From NCBI RefSeq assembly GCF_024172125.1, contig NZ_JAMZEA010000002.1:372001-436000 (forward strand): a stretch of DNA of 64,000 nt, in the 5' to 3' direction. The notes under the pieces are model-generated. The model had not been told where the DNA came from. It made no database searches and was given only the letters and a program-made list of their open reading frames with translations. The position numbers and the translations under genes were made by a program. The stretch comes from Actinomadura rupiterrae. GTDB taxonomy: Bacteria > Actinomycetota > Actinomycetes > Streptosporangiales > Streptosporangiaceae. How positions within the stretch are numbered: the stretch's first letter is position 1; every line of letters begins with the position of its first letter. Of this stretch, positions 25,709-34,428 are shown one piece after another.

Positions 25709-26128
25709 TCATGCCACGGTGAGGCGGCGGCCGGTGATCTCCTTCGGGTTGAGCCGGATGCGGGCCGGGCGGGCGTCCGCGGGCCACGGCTCGACCGGCG
25801 CGGAGTCCTCCTCGTCCCCCAGCTGGCGCGCGCCGCCGCGCAGCAGGACGCTCCAGCCCTCCCGCATCTCGGAGTCGAAGTCGTCCACCTCGAAGGCGAT
25901 CCGCACCTCCGCGCCGGACAGCAGGCCCGCGAGCTTCTGGTTCAGCCGCCCGGCGAGCGAGGTGCGGAACACGACCTCCTCGCCGTCCATGACGTAGTTC
26001 ACCGGCAGCACCGACGGGCCCTCGCCGTCGTCGAACGCCACGCGCCCCACGCCGCCCGGCGCGATCAGCGCCAGGCACGCCTCGCGGTCGAGCTCCGACA
26101 GCGTCGGACGTCCCTGCGGTTCGCTCAT
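25709..26128 (-). CDS. Pyridoxamine-5'-phosphate-oxidase-fold flavoprotein
   Basis: A 139-aa split-barrel protein of the PPOX family. It begins with RPTLSELDREACLALIAPGG, then VGRVAFDDGEGPSVLPVNYV, the typical first strands of the family, and VVFRTSLAGRLNQKLAG, where the phosphate of FMN or F420 is usually bound. It ends with IRLNPKEITGRRL. Members reduce or bind flavin- or F420-dependent substrates, and many are general stress proteins. The ATG 26128 start is well placed. It is divergent from the kinase gene at 26267. Confidence 0.88.
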   Translation of the reverse strand: MSEPQGRPTLSELDREACLALIAPGGVGRVAFDDGEGPSVLPVNYVMDGEEVVFRTSLAGRLNQKLAGLLSGAEVRIAFEVDDFDSEMREGWSVLLRGGARQLGDEEDSAPVEPWPADARPARIRLNPKEITGRRLTVA

Positions 26129-26266
26129 GGCGGGTGCCTTTCTGCTGGTAGGTCTCGGTTTTCCCCTTCCCCGATCTCGCCCGGGCCACCCCGTGACGTC
26201 GATCGCGTCCGGCCGGACGCCCCCGGTAGGGTCAAGGACGTCCCAAGGGAGAGGTGGGAGCGCCCG

Positions 26267-27622
26267 GTGGACGATCCGCTGCGCCCCGGACTGCTGCTCG
26301 GCGGCAGGTACCGGCTGGAGGCCCGCGTCGGCGACGGCGGCATGGCGTCGGTCTGGCGCGCGTTCGACGGCGTCCTGTCCCGCCCGGTCGCGGTGAAGGT
26401 CCCGCGCGCGGACGGCCTGCCCCTGGACGGCCCGGGACGGTCGGCGCGGCGGCTGCGCCGGGAGGCGACGGCCGCGGCCCGCCTCACCCATCCCGGCATC
26501 ACCGGCGTCTACGACTACGGCGAGGCCGAGATGCCTTCCGGCGGGCGCCTCCCGTACGTGGTCATGGAACTGCTCGACGGCGAGACCCTCGCCGCCCGGC
26601 TAGCCCGAGGCCCGCTGGAGCCCCGCGAGGCCGCGGCCGTGGGCGCGCAGATCGCCCGCGCGCTGGCTGCGGCGCATGCGGCCGGTGTCGTCCACCGGGA
26701 CGTCAAGCCCGCGAACGTCATGCTCACGCCGTCGGGTGTGAAGGTCGTTGATTTCGGCCTTGCCTTCGGGGCCCGTCCGGCCGATGCACCGGCGTCTCGC
26801 GCTCCCGGCGGCGCGGTGCTCGGCACGCCCGCGTATGTGGCGCCTGAGCTGCTCAGAGGCGACGATCCGACCCCCGCCGCCGATGTCTACGCGCTCGGCG
26901 TCCTGCTGGGGGAGGCTCTCCCGTCGCCCGTTCCGGACGGCCTGTCGGCGCTCGTGGACCGCTGCCTGGACGCCGATCCCGCGCGCCGTCCCTCCGCCGA
27001 GGAGGCGGGCGAGATCCTGGCAGCGGCCGGGGGCCTCGCTCCGCTCACGTCCGGCTTCGCCGCCTCACAGCCTCCGGCGGACGCGGAGACCGGCGTGATC
27101 GATCGTCCGCCCAACCCGACCCGGATCCTGGACGAGCCGCCGCCCGCCGGGGCGTCCCGCAGGCCGCTGATCATCGGCGCGGGAATCGCCGCCGTCGTGC
27201 TCGCCGTCACCGGCTTGATCGCCGCCCTTCCCGCCGAGAGGAAGCCCGCCGCATCGTCCAGTCCGGCGCCGCCGAGGACGTTCGCGCCCGCCGAGCCGTC
27301 CTGCGCGGTGGCGTACGCGGTGACCGGCCAGTGGCCCGGCGGGTTCCAGGCCCAGGTGCGGATCACCAACCTGGGCAAGCAAGCGCTCGCCGACTGGCGC
27401 CTCGCCTGGACGTTCTCCCGCGGCGAGCGCATCACCCAGATCTGGAACGGCACCCAGCAGCAGAGCGGCGCGGACGTCACCGTCACCCCGGCCGACTACG
27501 ACCGGAGCATCGCCCCGAACGGCAGCGTCGACTTCGGCTTCCTCGGGACGGCCCGGAGCAGCGCCCCCGAACCCCGCCCGGAGTCCTTCGCCATGAACGG
27601 ATCGCCCTGCCGCCAGGCGTGA
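26267..27622 (+). CDS. Membrane Ser/Thr protein kinase with extracellular CBM2 domain
   Basis: A 451-aa Hanks-type kinase. The Gly-rich loop is VGDGGMASVW (21-30), the catalytic Lys is K44 (VAVKVPR), the catalytic loop is HRDVKPAN (143-150) and the metal site is DFG (162-164). Residues 301-320 form one membrane helix. The outside part is a Pro-rich linker and a family-2 carbohydrate-binding module (about 345-448) bounded by Cys346 and Cys448, with W356, W378, W382 and W393. The GTG start follows GGGAGAGGTGGGAG. The layout suggests a receptor kinase sensing cellulose, chitin or another polysaccharide; PASTA-bearing PknB is the usual actinobacterial counterpart. Confidence 0.88.
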   Translation: MDDPLRPGLLLGGRYRLEARVGDGGMASVWRAFDGVLSRPVAVKVPRADGLPLDGPGRSARRLRREATAAARLTHPGITGVYDYGEAEMPSGGRLPYVVMELLDGETLAARLARGPLEPREAAAVGAQIARALAAAHAAGVVHRDVKPANVMLTPSGVKVVDFGLAFGARPADAPASRAPGGAVLGTPAYVAPELLRGDDPTPAADVYALGVLLGEALPSPVPDGLSALVDRCLDADPARRPSAEEAGEILAAAGGLAPLTSGFAASQPPADAETGVIDRPPNPTRILDEPPPAGASRRPLIIGAGIAAVVLAVTGLIAALPAERKPAASSSPAPPRTFAPAEPSCAVAYAVTGQWPGGFQAQVRITNLGKQALADWRLAWTFSRGERITQIWNGTQQQSGADVTVTPADYDRSIAPNGSVDFGFLGTARSSAPEPRPESFAMNGSPCRQA

Positions 27623-27694
27623 ACCCCTTGTCTCGCCCTGCCGCCAGGCGTGAACCCCTTGTCTCGCCCTGCCGCCAGGCGTGAACCCCTTGTC
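27602..27694. repeat. Three perfect 31-bp tandem copies across the kinase stop codon
   Basis: The unit starting TCGCCCTGCCGCCAGGCGTG occurs at 27602-27632, 27633-27663 and 27664-27694 without a mismatch. The first copy encodes the kinase C-terminus and its TGA, and the others repeat this outside the gene. Perfect identity implies recent expansion. Confidence 0.92.
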
Positions 27695-27725
27695 CAACGG
27701 GCCGTCCGAACTGCACGATGAGCCC

Positions 27726-27935
27726 ATGCGGATCTCCTCGATCGTGCTGGTCCTCTGGCTCGTCATCGGCGCCGTCGCCGCGGGCCAGCGCCACTACTAC
27801 GACCGTCCCGTCAAGGACAACCTCAAGGACTGCAGCCGGAGCGGCACGATCGCGGTAACGGTGATCGCCGGGCCGCTCAACTACATCGGCCTCAACCCCA
27901 AGATCTCCTGCACCATGCCCGAACCCAGCAAGTAA
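27726..27935 (+). CDS. Small single-span membrane or secreted protein
   Basis: A 69-aa protein of unknown function. An N-terminal hydrophobic segment (ISSIVLVLWLVIGAVAAGQR) would act as a membrane anchor or signal peptide. The rest is short and polar, with two cysteines (DCSRSG and ISCTMPEPSK) and the segment YYDRPVKDNLKD. Proteins like this are common beside unrelated genes in actinobacteria. It is followed by a strong terminator, so it ends a transcription unit, possibly the kinase operon. Confidence 0.7.
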   Translation: MRISSIVLVLWLVIGAVAAGQRHYYDRPVKDNLKDCSRSGTIAVTVIAGPLNYIGLNPKISCTMPEPSK

Positions 27936-27961
27936 CCCGGCCACCGGCAAAAATGACGCGA

Positions 27962-28000
27962 CCCCGCGTCCCGCCGGGATCACCGGACGGGAACGCGGGG
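27962..28000. terminator. Intrinsic terminator-like hairpin between convergent genes
   Basis: CCCCGCGTCCCG pairs with CGGGAACGCGGGG (12 bp with one bulged A). It lies between the 69-aa gene and the convergent dehydrogenase operon and may serve both. The remaining bases to 28214 hold no gene; they are GC-rich with further small inverted repeats. Confidence 0.65.
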
Positions 28001-28214
28001 CCGTACGCCGCCCCACGGGGTGCGCCATGGGCGGCGGCTCTGTTGATTGAGCCTCCGGCTCCGCGCCCTCGCCTAGCGGCTCGGGCGCGGCCCGGAAACT
28101 CGTGCGAGCGCGGCATTGCTTCGCGATCAACCGCGCGGGGCTCGCCTCCGGCGTCGCCCCGCACGGTTGGTAACGCGCTCGCGCGGGTTGAGGTCTGCGA
28201 ACGGCTCAGCCACG

Positions 28215-29534
28215 TTATGCGACGATCAGGAGTGGGTTCTCCAGGAGCTCGGCGAGGCGGGCCAGGAACTGGGCGGCGGTGGCACCGTCGGCGGCGCGGT
28301 GGTCGACCGAGAGGGTGATCGCCATGCGCTTGCCGGGGACGACCTGGCCGTCCTTGACCACCGGCTCGTCCCGGACCGCGCCGACCGCGAGGATCGCGGC
28401 CTCCGGCGGGTTGATCACCGCCGAGAACGAGTCGACGCCGAACATGCCCAGGTTGCTGACCGAGAACGTGCCGCCGGTCATCTCCGCGGGGGACAGCTTG
28501 CCGTCCCGGGCGCGGCCCGCCAGCTCGCGGGTCTCGGCGCCGATCTGGGAGACGGACTTGCGGTCCGCGTCCTTGATCACCGGGACGAGCAGGCCGTCCG
28601 GCACGGCGACGGCCACGCCGACGTGGACGCGCTTGTGCACGAGCAGCGCGTCCTCGGTGTAGGAGGTGTTGACCTGCGGGTGCTCGCGCAGCGCCCGCGC
28701 GGACGCCTTGACGATCAGGTCGTTCACGCTGACCTTGGCCGGGGCGAGCGCCTCGTTCAGGGTCTTGCGGAAGGCGACCAGCGCCTCGGCGTCCACGTCG
28801 CGGTTCAGGTAGAAGTGCGGCGCGTTCTGCTTGCTCTCGACCAGGCGGCGCGCCGCGACCTTGCGGAAGCGGTTCAGCGGGACGCGCTCGACGTCCTCGT
28901 CCGCGACCTGCGGGGCGGCGGCGGGCTTCGGCGCGGACGCGGCCGCCGGAGCGGGCTGCGCGGCGGCCGGAGCCGGAGCCGGGGCAGCGGGCGCCGGGGT
29001 GGCGCCGCCGCGGATCGCGGCCTCGATGTCCGCGCGGATGATCCGTCCGCCCGGGCCGCTGCCGGTGATCGTGTGCAGGTCGAGGCCGTGGTCGCGGGCC
29101 AGCCGCCGCGCCAGCGGGGACGACGGCGGGCGGGTGCCCGACACGCCGTTCGCCGACGGACGCTCGGCCACCGCACCTACCGCCGCCGGAACCAGCTCCG
29201 CCTCGGCGGCGGGCTCAGCCTCGACCGGAGCAGGAGCAGCGGCAGCGGCGGGCTCGGCCGGGGCCGAAGCCTTGGCCGGGGCCGCGGCCGGAGCGTCGCC
29301 CTTGCCGCCGATGACCGCGATCGGCGCGCCGATCGCGGCGGTCTCGCCCTCGCCGACGAGGATCTCGGTCAGCACGCCGGCCTCGTAGGCCTCGTACTCC
29401 ATGACCGCCTTGTCGGTCTCGATCTCGCAGAGCACGTCGCCGACGGCCACCTCGTCCCCCGGCTTCTTCTGCCAGGCGGCGATGACGCCCTCCTCCATGG
29501 TGTCGGAGAGGCGGGGCATCAGGATCTCGGTCAT
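28215..29534 (-). CDS. Dihydrolipoamide acyltransferase (E2) of a 2-oxoacid dehydrogenase complex
   Basis: A 439-aa E2. Residues 1-76 form the lipoyl domain with the lipoylated lysine K42 in EIETDKAVME. An Ala/Pro linker follows, then the E1/E3-binding peripheral domain (SSPLARRLARDHGLDLHTIT, GSGPGGRI), a second Ala/Pro linker and the catalytic acyltransferase domain, ending with the active-site HHRAADG-type motif (LSVDHRAADGATAAQFL). There is a single lipoyl domain. It transfers acyl groups to CoA. Its start overlaps the E1-beta stop (ATGA). Pyruvate, branched-chain or acetoin specificity cannot be decided; E3 is not in this operon. Confidence 0.93.
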   Translation of the reverse strand: MTEILMPRLSDTMEEGVIAAWQKKPGDEVAVGDVLCEIETDKAVMEYEAYEAGVLTEILVGEGETAAIGAPIAVIGGKGDAPAAAPAKASAPAEPAAAAAPAPVEAEPAAEAELVPAAVGAVAERPSANGVSGTRPPSSPLARRLARDHGLDLHTITGSGPGGRIIRADIEAAIRGGATPAPAAPAPAPAAAQPAPAAASAPKPAAAPQVADEDVERVPLNRFRKVAARRLVESKQNAPHFYLNRDVDAEALVAFRKTLNEALAPAKVSVNDLIVKASARALREHPQVNTSYTEDALLVHKRVHVGVAVAVPDGLLVPVIKDADRKSVSQIGAETRELAGRARDGKLSPAEMTGGTFSVSNLGMFGVDSFSAVINPPEAAILAVGAVRDEPVVKDGQVVPGKRMAITLSVDHRAADGATAAQFLARLAELLENPLLIVA

Positions 29535-30547
29535 CGGGCGGTCTCCAGGGTCGGGCGGCCGGTCGCGCGGAGGGTTTCGCGAACGGCGGTGAGCAGGGAG
29601 TCTGCGGACGGGAGCGCGGCCATCTCCAGCGGCTTGCTGTAGGGCAGCGGGACCTCGGCCATCGCGACCCGGCGGACCGGGGCGTCCAGCCAGTCGAACG
29701 CGCCCTCCTGGATCGTCGCGGCGATCTCCGCGCCGATGCCGTAGGTGAGCCAGTCGTCCTCGGCGACGACCGCCGAGCCGGTCTTGCGGACCGACCTCAC
29801 GATCGTCTCCCGGTCCAGCGGGCGGAGGCTGCGCAGGTCCACGACCTCGGCGGACACACCCTCGGCGGCCAGCTTGTCGGCCACCTCGGACGCCACGTGC
29901 GCCATCCGCGAGTAGCCGATGATCGTGATGTCGGTGCCCTCGCGGGTCACGGCCGCGCGGCCGATCTCCGCGGGCTGGACGTCGGCGATGTCGTCCGGCA
30001 CCTCGCCCTTGGTGTTGTAGAGCGCGAGGTTCTCCAGGAACAGCACCGGGTCGTCGTCCCGGATCGCGGCCTTGAGCAGCGCGGACGCCTCCAGCGGCGT
30101 GGACGGCGCGACGACCTTCAGGCCCGGCACGAACGAGTAGTACAGCTCGACGTTCTGCGAGTGCGTCGCGCCGAGCTGCTGCCCGCCGCCGCCGGGCGTG
30201 CGGATCACCAGCGGGACGGGCTTCTGCCCGCCGAACATGCCGTAGATCTTGGCGGCGTGGTTGACGATCTGGTCCAGCGCCAGCAGCGAGAAGTTGATCG
30301 TCATCAGCTCCACGACCGGGCGCAGGCCCAGCATGGCCGCGCCGATCGCGGCGCCGACGAAGCCCTCCTCGGCGATCGGGGTGTCGCGCACGCGGCGCTC
30401 CCCGAACTCCTTCAGCAGCCCCTCGGTGATCTTGTAGGAGCCCTCGAAGACGCCGATCTCCTCGCCCATCAGCAGGACGTTCTCGTCGCGGAGCATCTCG
30501 GCCCGCAGCGTGTCGCGCAGGGCCTGGCGGTAGGTGATGGTTGCCAT
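29531..30547 (-). CDS. 2-oxoacid dehydrogenase E1 component, beta subunit
   Basis: A 338-aa transketolase-fold subunit. It begins MATITYRQALRDTLRAEM and contains LMGEEIGVFEGSYKITEGL, RVRDTPIAEEGFVGAAIGAA and the TPP-site glutamate region. It also has TPGGGGQQLGATHSQ and the C-terminal domain with EVVDLRSLRPLDRETIV. It pairs with the alpha subunit upstream to decarboxylate a 2-oxoacid with thiamine diphosphate and load the lipoyl group of E2. It starts 16 bp after the alpha gene and overlaps E2. Confidence 0.94.
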   Translation of the reverse strand: MATITYRQALRDTLRAEMLRDENVLLMGEEIGVFEGSYKITEGLLKEFGERRVRDTPIAEEGFVGAAIGAAMLGLRPVVELMTINFSLLALDQIVNHAAKIYGMFGGQKPVPLVIRTPGGGGQQLGATHSQNVELYYSFVPGLKVVAPSTPLEASALLKAAIRDDDPVLFLENLALYNTKGEVPDDIADVQPAEIGRAAVTREGTDITIIGYSRMAHVASEVADKLAAEGVSAEVVDLRSLRPLDRETIVRSVRKTGSAVVAEDDWLTYGIGAEIAATIQEGAFDWLDAPVRRVAMAEVPLPYSKPLEMAALPSADSLLTAVRETLRATGRPTLETAR

Positions 30548-30563
30548 GGGATGTGGTGGTCTC

Positions 30564-31706
30564 TCAGACGGCGAAGAGCGGGTCGGCGGGCAGCCGGTGG
30601 GAGTCGTTCGGCACCGGGGTGGCGTAGGTGTAGTCGAACAGCGTCGACACCTCCGGGTGCGGCGACTCGTCGGCGAAGGACGCGGCGTCGGCGACGATCT
30701 CGGCGATCTCCGCCTCCAGCCGCTCGACGTCCTCGGCGGACAGCAGCCCGGCCTCCTGGAGGTCGAGCTGGGCCTTGGCGAGGGGGTCGGCGGCCTTCAG
30801 GGCCTCCTTCTCCTCCTTGCTGCGGTACTTGGCCGGGTCGACGACCGAGTGGCCGCGCAGCCGCGGGCTGGTGCACTCCAGCAGGTAGGGGCGGCTCTCC
30901 GCGCGGGCGCGCTCGACGGCCTCGCGGGCCGCGTCGCGGACGGCCACGACGTCCGTGCCGTCCACCCGGGCGCTCGCCATCCGGTACGCCGCGCCGCGCT
31001 TGTACAGCTCGGGCTCGGCGGCGGAGTGCTCGACCGTGGTGCCCATGCCGAGGCCGTTGTTGATGATCACGAAGACGACCGGCAGGTTCCACAGCGCGGC
31101 GATGTTCAGCGACTCGTGGAACGCGCCGATCGCGGCCGTCCCCTCGCCCATCTGGACCATGACCACGTCGTCCCCGCCCCGGTAGGAGACGGCCAGCGCG
31201 GCGCCGGTCGCGAGCGGCAGCTGCCCGCCGACGATCCCGTAGCCGCCCAGTAGGCGGGCCTCGGTGTCGAACATGTGCATCGACCCGCCCCAGCCCTTGG
31301 ACACGCCGGTGGAGCGGCCGTACAGCTCGGCCATCACGCGGCGCGGCTCGATGCCCTTGGCGATCGCGTAGCCGTGCTCGCGGTAGTTGGTGAACAGGTA
31401 GTCAGTGGGGCGCAGCGCCGCCATCAGGCCGACGACGGTCGCCTCCTCGCCGAGGTTCAGGTGGCAGTAGCCGCCGATCTTGGCCTCGGTGTAGGCCCGG
31501 GCGGTCCGCTCCTCGAACCGGCGCACCAGCAGCATCTGCCGGAAGTACTCCACCCGCGCCTCGTCGTCGGCCCTGCGGCGGGCGACGGCGCTGGCGCGGT
31601 TGTCGGCGGGCTTGGGGGTGCCCTTGCCCGCCGTGCCCCTGGTGTTCGCGGCGCGCGCGGTGGTGCGGCGAGCGCGGCCCGGGGCCGCCTTCGTGGTCTC
31701 AGCCAT
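30564..31706 (-). CDS. 2-oxoacid dehydrogenase E1 component, alpha subunit
   Basis: A 380-aa protein. The first 40 residues are Ala/Arg/Thr-rich and probably disordered. The E1-alpha core follows: RRFEERTARAYTEAKIGGY, HLNLGEEATVVG, YREHGYAIAKG and GWGGSMHMFD. The thiamine-diphosphate motif normally reading GDG...NN reads GEG (MGEGTAAIGAFHE) followed by IINN. It is closer to the pyruvate/acetoin type than to the branched-chain type by eye. ATG 31706 has a strong GGAGGAA ribosome site. First gene of the three-gene operon, divergent from the GntR gene with a perfect palindrome between. Confidence 0.93.
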   Translation of the reverse strand: MAETTKAAPGRARRTTARAANTRGTAGKGTPKPADNRASAVARRRADDEARVEYFRQMLLVRRFEERTARAYTEAKIGGYCHLNLGEEATVVGLMAALRPTDYLFTNYREHGYAIAKGIEPRRVMAELYGRSTGVSKGWGGSMHMFDTEARLLGGYGIVGGQLPLATGAALAVSYRGGDDVVMVQMGEGTAAIGAFHESLNIAALWNLPVVFVIINNGLGMGTTVEHSAAEPELYKRGAAYRMASARVDGTDVVAVRDAAREAVERARAESRPYLLECTSPRLRGHSVVDPAKYRSKEEKEALKAADPLAKAQLDLQEAGLLSAEDVERLEAEIAEIVADAASFADESPHPEVSTLFDYTYATPVPNDSHRLPADPLFAV

Positions 31707-31767
31707 CGGCGTTATTCCTCCGTACGTGGAGCGTGCCGCGGGGTCGCCGCGCCACTCATCACCGATC

Positions 31768-31783
31768 ATCATTGATCAATGAT
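31768..31783. promoter_or_regulatory. Perfect 16-bp palindrome, probable GntR operator
   Basis: ATCATTGATCAATGAT is fully self-complementary and lies in an unusually AT-rich patch between E1-alpha (start 31706) and the divergent GntR gene (start 31855). Flanking GATCAT motifs on both sides extend the symmetry. Regulation of both units by the adjacent GntR protein is the natural inference. Confidence 0.7.
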
Positions 31784-31854
31784 CGATCATATGCCCTCGG
31801 TCAAGAGGTCTGGACCAGTGCCGCACCGGTGTACATACCGGCACTCCCCGTACC

Positions 31855-32535
31855 ATGGGGGACGTGAACGCCCCGCCCGTCGCCCCGTCCGAGGACCGGC
31901 CCGCGCCCCTGCAGCGCACCGGTCTGGTCGAGCAGGTCCGCGAGTTCATCGTGGACGGCATCTCCAGCGGCCGCTGGCAGCCCGGTGAGCGCATCGTCGA
32001 GCGCCGCGTGGCGGTCGAGCTGGGCGTCAGCCAGGGCCCGGTCCGCGAGGCGTTGCGCCTGCTGGAGACATTGCGGCTGATCGAGTCGCTGCCGAACCGG
32101 GGCGCCCGCGTGCGGCCCTTCGGGGAGCGCGAGCTGGCCGAGATCTTCCCCGTCCGCGCGGGCCTGGAGCGCACCGCCGTGGAGCTGGCGCTGCCCCGCC
32201 TGGCCGGCCACCTGGACGAGCTGGAGGCGCAGAACGCCCGCCTCGCCGAGGCCGCCAGGGCCGGCGACCTGGACGAGCAGATCCGCGAAAGCATCCACTT
32301 TCACCGCCTCGTGGTCGGCCACAGCGGTAACCAACTACTTACCTCGGTCTGGGAGGGCCTCGGCATCGAGGTCTGGACGACCCTCTCCCTCCGCCTGCAC
32401 CGCACCGAGATCTACTCCAAGTCCGCCGAGCACGCCCGCATCATCGACGCCTTCCGCCGCCAGGACCCGTCCGCCGCCCAAATGCTCCACGACCACGTCA
32501 TGAACTACGCCCCCCTGACCTGCCGCCCGTCCTAG
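31855..32535 (+). CDS. GntR-family regulator, FCD (FadR-type) subfamily
   Basis: A 226-aa regulator. Residues about 20-85 form the winged helix-turn-helix (LVEQVREFIVDGISSGRWQPGERIVERR, then LGVSQGPVREALRLLE). Residues 95-225 form the all-helical FCD ligand domain, with the metal or ligand His residues around FHRLVVGHSGN and HDHVMNYAP. Such proteins bind small carboxylates, which would fit control of the divergent 2-oxoacid dehydrogenase operon. The start ATG 31855 is 70 bp from the palindrome; GTG 31864 is an alternative. Confidence 0.9.
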   Translation: MGDVNAPPVAPSEDRPAPLQRTGLVEQVREFIVDGISSGRWQPGERIVERRVAVELGVSQGPVREALRLLETLRLIESLPNRGARVRPFGERELAEIFPVRAGLERTAVELALPRLAGHLDELEAQNARLAEAARAGDLDEQIRESIHFHRLVVGHSGNQLLTSVWEGLGIEVWTTLSLRLHRTEIYSKSAEHARIIDAFRRQDPSAAQMLHDHVMNYAPLTCRPS

Positions 32536-32588
32536 CCGGCGCCCGTCCTAGCCGGCGCCCGCCCTAGGCAGCGCCCGCCCTGGACGGC
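32525..32588. repeat. Four 16-bp tandem copies across the GntR stop codon
   Basis: GCCCGTCCTAGCCGGC occurs at 32525-32540 and 32541-32556 exactly, then twice more with changes to 32588. The TAG in the first copy is the GntR stop; copies 2 and 3 keep a TAG. Confidence 0.88.
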
Positions 32589-32595
32589 GTCCCTC

Positions 32596-34428
32596 CTAGG
32601 CAGGCCGCCACAGCCGCACCGGCCACTCGGCGTCCCCCACGGCCAGCGAGCCCCCGCCCGGCGCGAACGCCACCCCCTTGGTCTGCCCGCTGAACGGCAT
32701 CGCCGACCCGATCTGCTCGAACCGGTGGAGATCCCACACCCGCAACGGCTCACCCGGCGACCAGACCGCCGCGGCCTGCCCCTCCGGACCCACGACCACG
32801 GACGTCGCCGTCGAGTTCATGGCGAGCGTCGGCTGTTCGGGAAACCCGTTGCCGGTGGCGTGCCACACCCAGCTCCAACCGGGGTCCACCGCGACGATGG
32901 TCCGCCCCTCCGGCGAGAACGCCGCCGACCTGATCCGGTGGAGCGAGCCGATCCTGGAGCGCGGCCCGTCGTGCCGGGACTCCCCGCCGTCGTCGAACCG
33001 GTAGGCCATCACCGCGTTGACCGAGTTCCTGTGCTGGAGGACCTGGAGCCGCCCGTCCGGCAGGAACACCAGGGCCTGGTCGTGGGGGTGGAGCCAGAGG
33101 GACGGGGTGTCGGCGGCCGGTTCGGGGTCTCCGAGGCGCTCGCCCGTCTCGGTGTTCCAGACGAAGCACCGGCCGGGATGGGACTCGTCCGCATGGCCGC
33201 CCGCGAGCAGCAGCCCGTCCGGGCTGAAGGCGAGCGAGACGACCCGGCGCTGCCGCAGGACCGAGAGGTCGGTGAGGATCCGGTGCCTCGGGACGGGCCC
33301 GTCGAGCCACCACAGCGCGACGTGGTCCTTGGGCACCGCGTACGCGATCCGCCGCCCGTCCGGCGCGACGGCGAGCGCGCTGACCGGGCCGCTTCCGGAG
33401 ACGCGGCCCGGGCTCGCCGCCAGTTCCTTGCGCGGGACGGGCGGGAGGGTCGTCGTGCAGCGCAGGTGCTCGTCCCACAGGCGGACGCTGCCGTCCGCGT
33501 GGCCGGTGGCGAGGAGGTCGCCGCGCGGGCTGAACGCGACGGCGGTGGCGCCCGCGCTCTCCTCGGGCAGCAGGCCGGGGACGCCCGCCTGGACCCACCA
33601 CGGTCCATGCCGTTCAGCCGGTGTGAAGCGGGGACGCGCCACGATGCCGGGCTGCGGCCGGAGCCGCGGGTACGGGTAGGGCGCCGCCCCTTGCCGGTGG
33701 GCGGGGTTGCGCGTGAAGGGGTGGCGGTCGGCGGTGTCGGTGCCGCGCTGGTTGGGGGACGGGAGGCCATGCGCGGTCAGGCGGCGGCGCAGGTGCAGGT
33801 AGAGGTCGCCCAGGGTCAGGGTTTCCGGGCCGTCCTGGACGCCTTCCCTGATCAGGGCGAGTAACTGGGCGGTGAAGGACGTCGCGACCTCGGCCTGCTC
33901 CGCCAGCGGGACGACGTGGGCGGTGTGGTCGCTGGCGGTGAGGGTGTAGACGCCGCGGACGTCGGTGGTGTCGGCGACCTCGTCCAGGGCGGAGAGGGAC
34001 TCGATCGCGCGACCGGAGTAGCAGCAGTCCAGGATGACGATCTTGGTGGCGGCGGGGCTGTCGCGCAGGAGGTCGCGGACGCGCCGGTACTCCAGGCCGG
34101 TGAGGTCCGGGTCGTCCAGGCCGGTGTCGGAGACGGCCAGGCACAGCTCGCCGTTCGGGAGCATGACGCCGTGGCCGACGAAGTACAGCAGCAGGACGTC
34201 CTCGGTCTCGCGCGCCAGGGCGCGCAGGCGGCGGGCCAGCGGGCGCCAGTCGGACGGGTCGGGCTCGACGGTCACGCGGTCGTCCGGCCAGCCGCACAGG
34301 GACGGGTCGGTGAGGACGTCCCGTAAGCCGGTGAGGCTGTTCGCGGCGGCCGGGAGCTGGGGGAAGGCCGGGTCCTCGTACTTCGCGGTGCCGATCAGGA
34401 TGGCGCGGGAGCGGGAGAAGTCAGGCAT
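32596..34428 (-). CDS. Caspase-like peptidase with WD40 repeats (EACC1-associated conflict effector)
   Basis: A 610-aa protein. Residues 1-240 are a caspase/metacaspase (peptidase C14) domain. It starts FSRSRAILIGTAKYEDP and has the catalytic His in FVGHGV (H86) and the catalytic Cys in LDCCYSG (C135 or C136). After a short linker, residues about 280-610 carry WD40 repeats (SVRLWDEH, VALWWLDG, RVWDLHRFEQ and LRVWDL-like units), probably a beta-propeller sensor. Actinobacterial proteins of this plan are predicted effectors of self-destruct defence systems. The start overlaps the end of the EACC1 gene by 8 bp, so both are made together. Confidence 0.88.
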   Translation of the reverse strand: MPDFSRSRAILIGTAKYEDPAFPQLPAAANSLTGLRDVLTDPSLCGWPDDRVTVEPDPSDWRPLARRLRALARETEDVLLLYFVGHGVMLPNGELCLAVSDTGLDDPDLTGLEYRRVRDLLRDSPAATKIVILDCCYSGRAIESLSALDEVADTTDVRGVYTLTASDHTAHVVPLAEQAEVATSFTAQLLALIREGVQDGPETLTLGDLYLHLRRRLTAHGLPSPNQRGTDTADRHPFTRNPAHRQGAAPYPYPRLRPQPGIVARPRFTPAERHGPWWVQAGVPGLLPEESAGATAVAFSPRGDLLATGHADGSVRLWDEHLRCTTTLPPVPRKELAASPGRVSGSGPVSALAVAPDGRRIAYAVPKDHVALWWLDGPVPRHRILTDLSVLRQRRVVSLAFSPDGLLLAGGHADESHPGRCFVWNTETGERLGDPEPAADTPSLWLHPHDQALVFLPDGRLQVLQHRNSVNAVMAYRFDDGGESRHDGPRSRIGSLHRIRSAAFSPEGRTIVAVDPGWSWVWHATGNGFPEQPTLAMNSTATSVVVGPEGQAAAVWSPGEPLRVWDLHRFEQIGSAMPFSGQTKGVAFAPGGGSLAVGDAEWPVRLWRPA

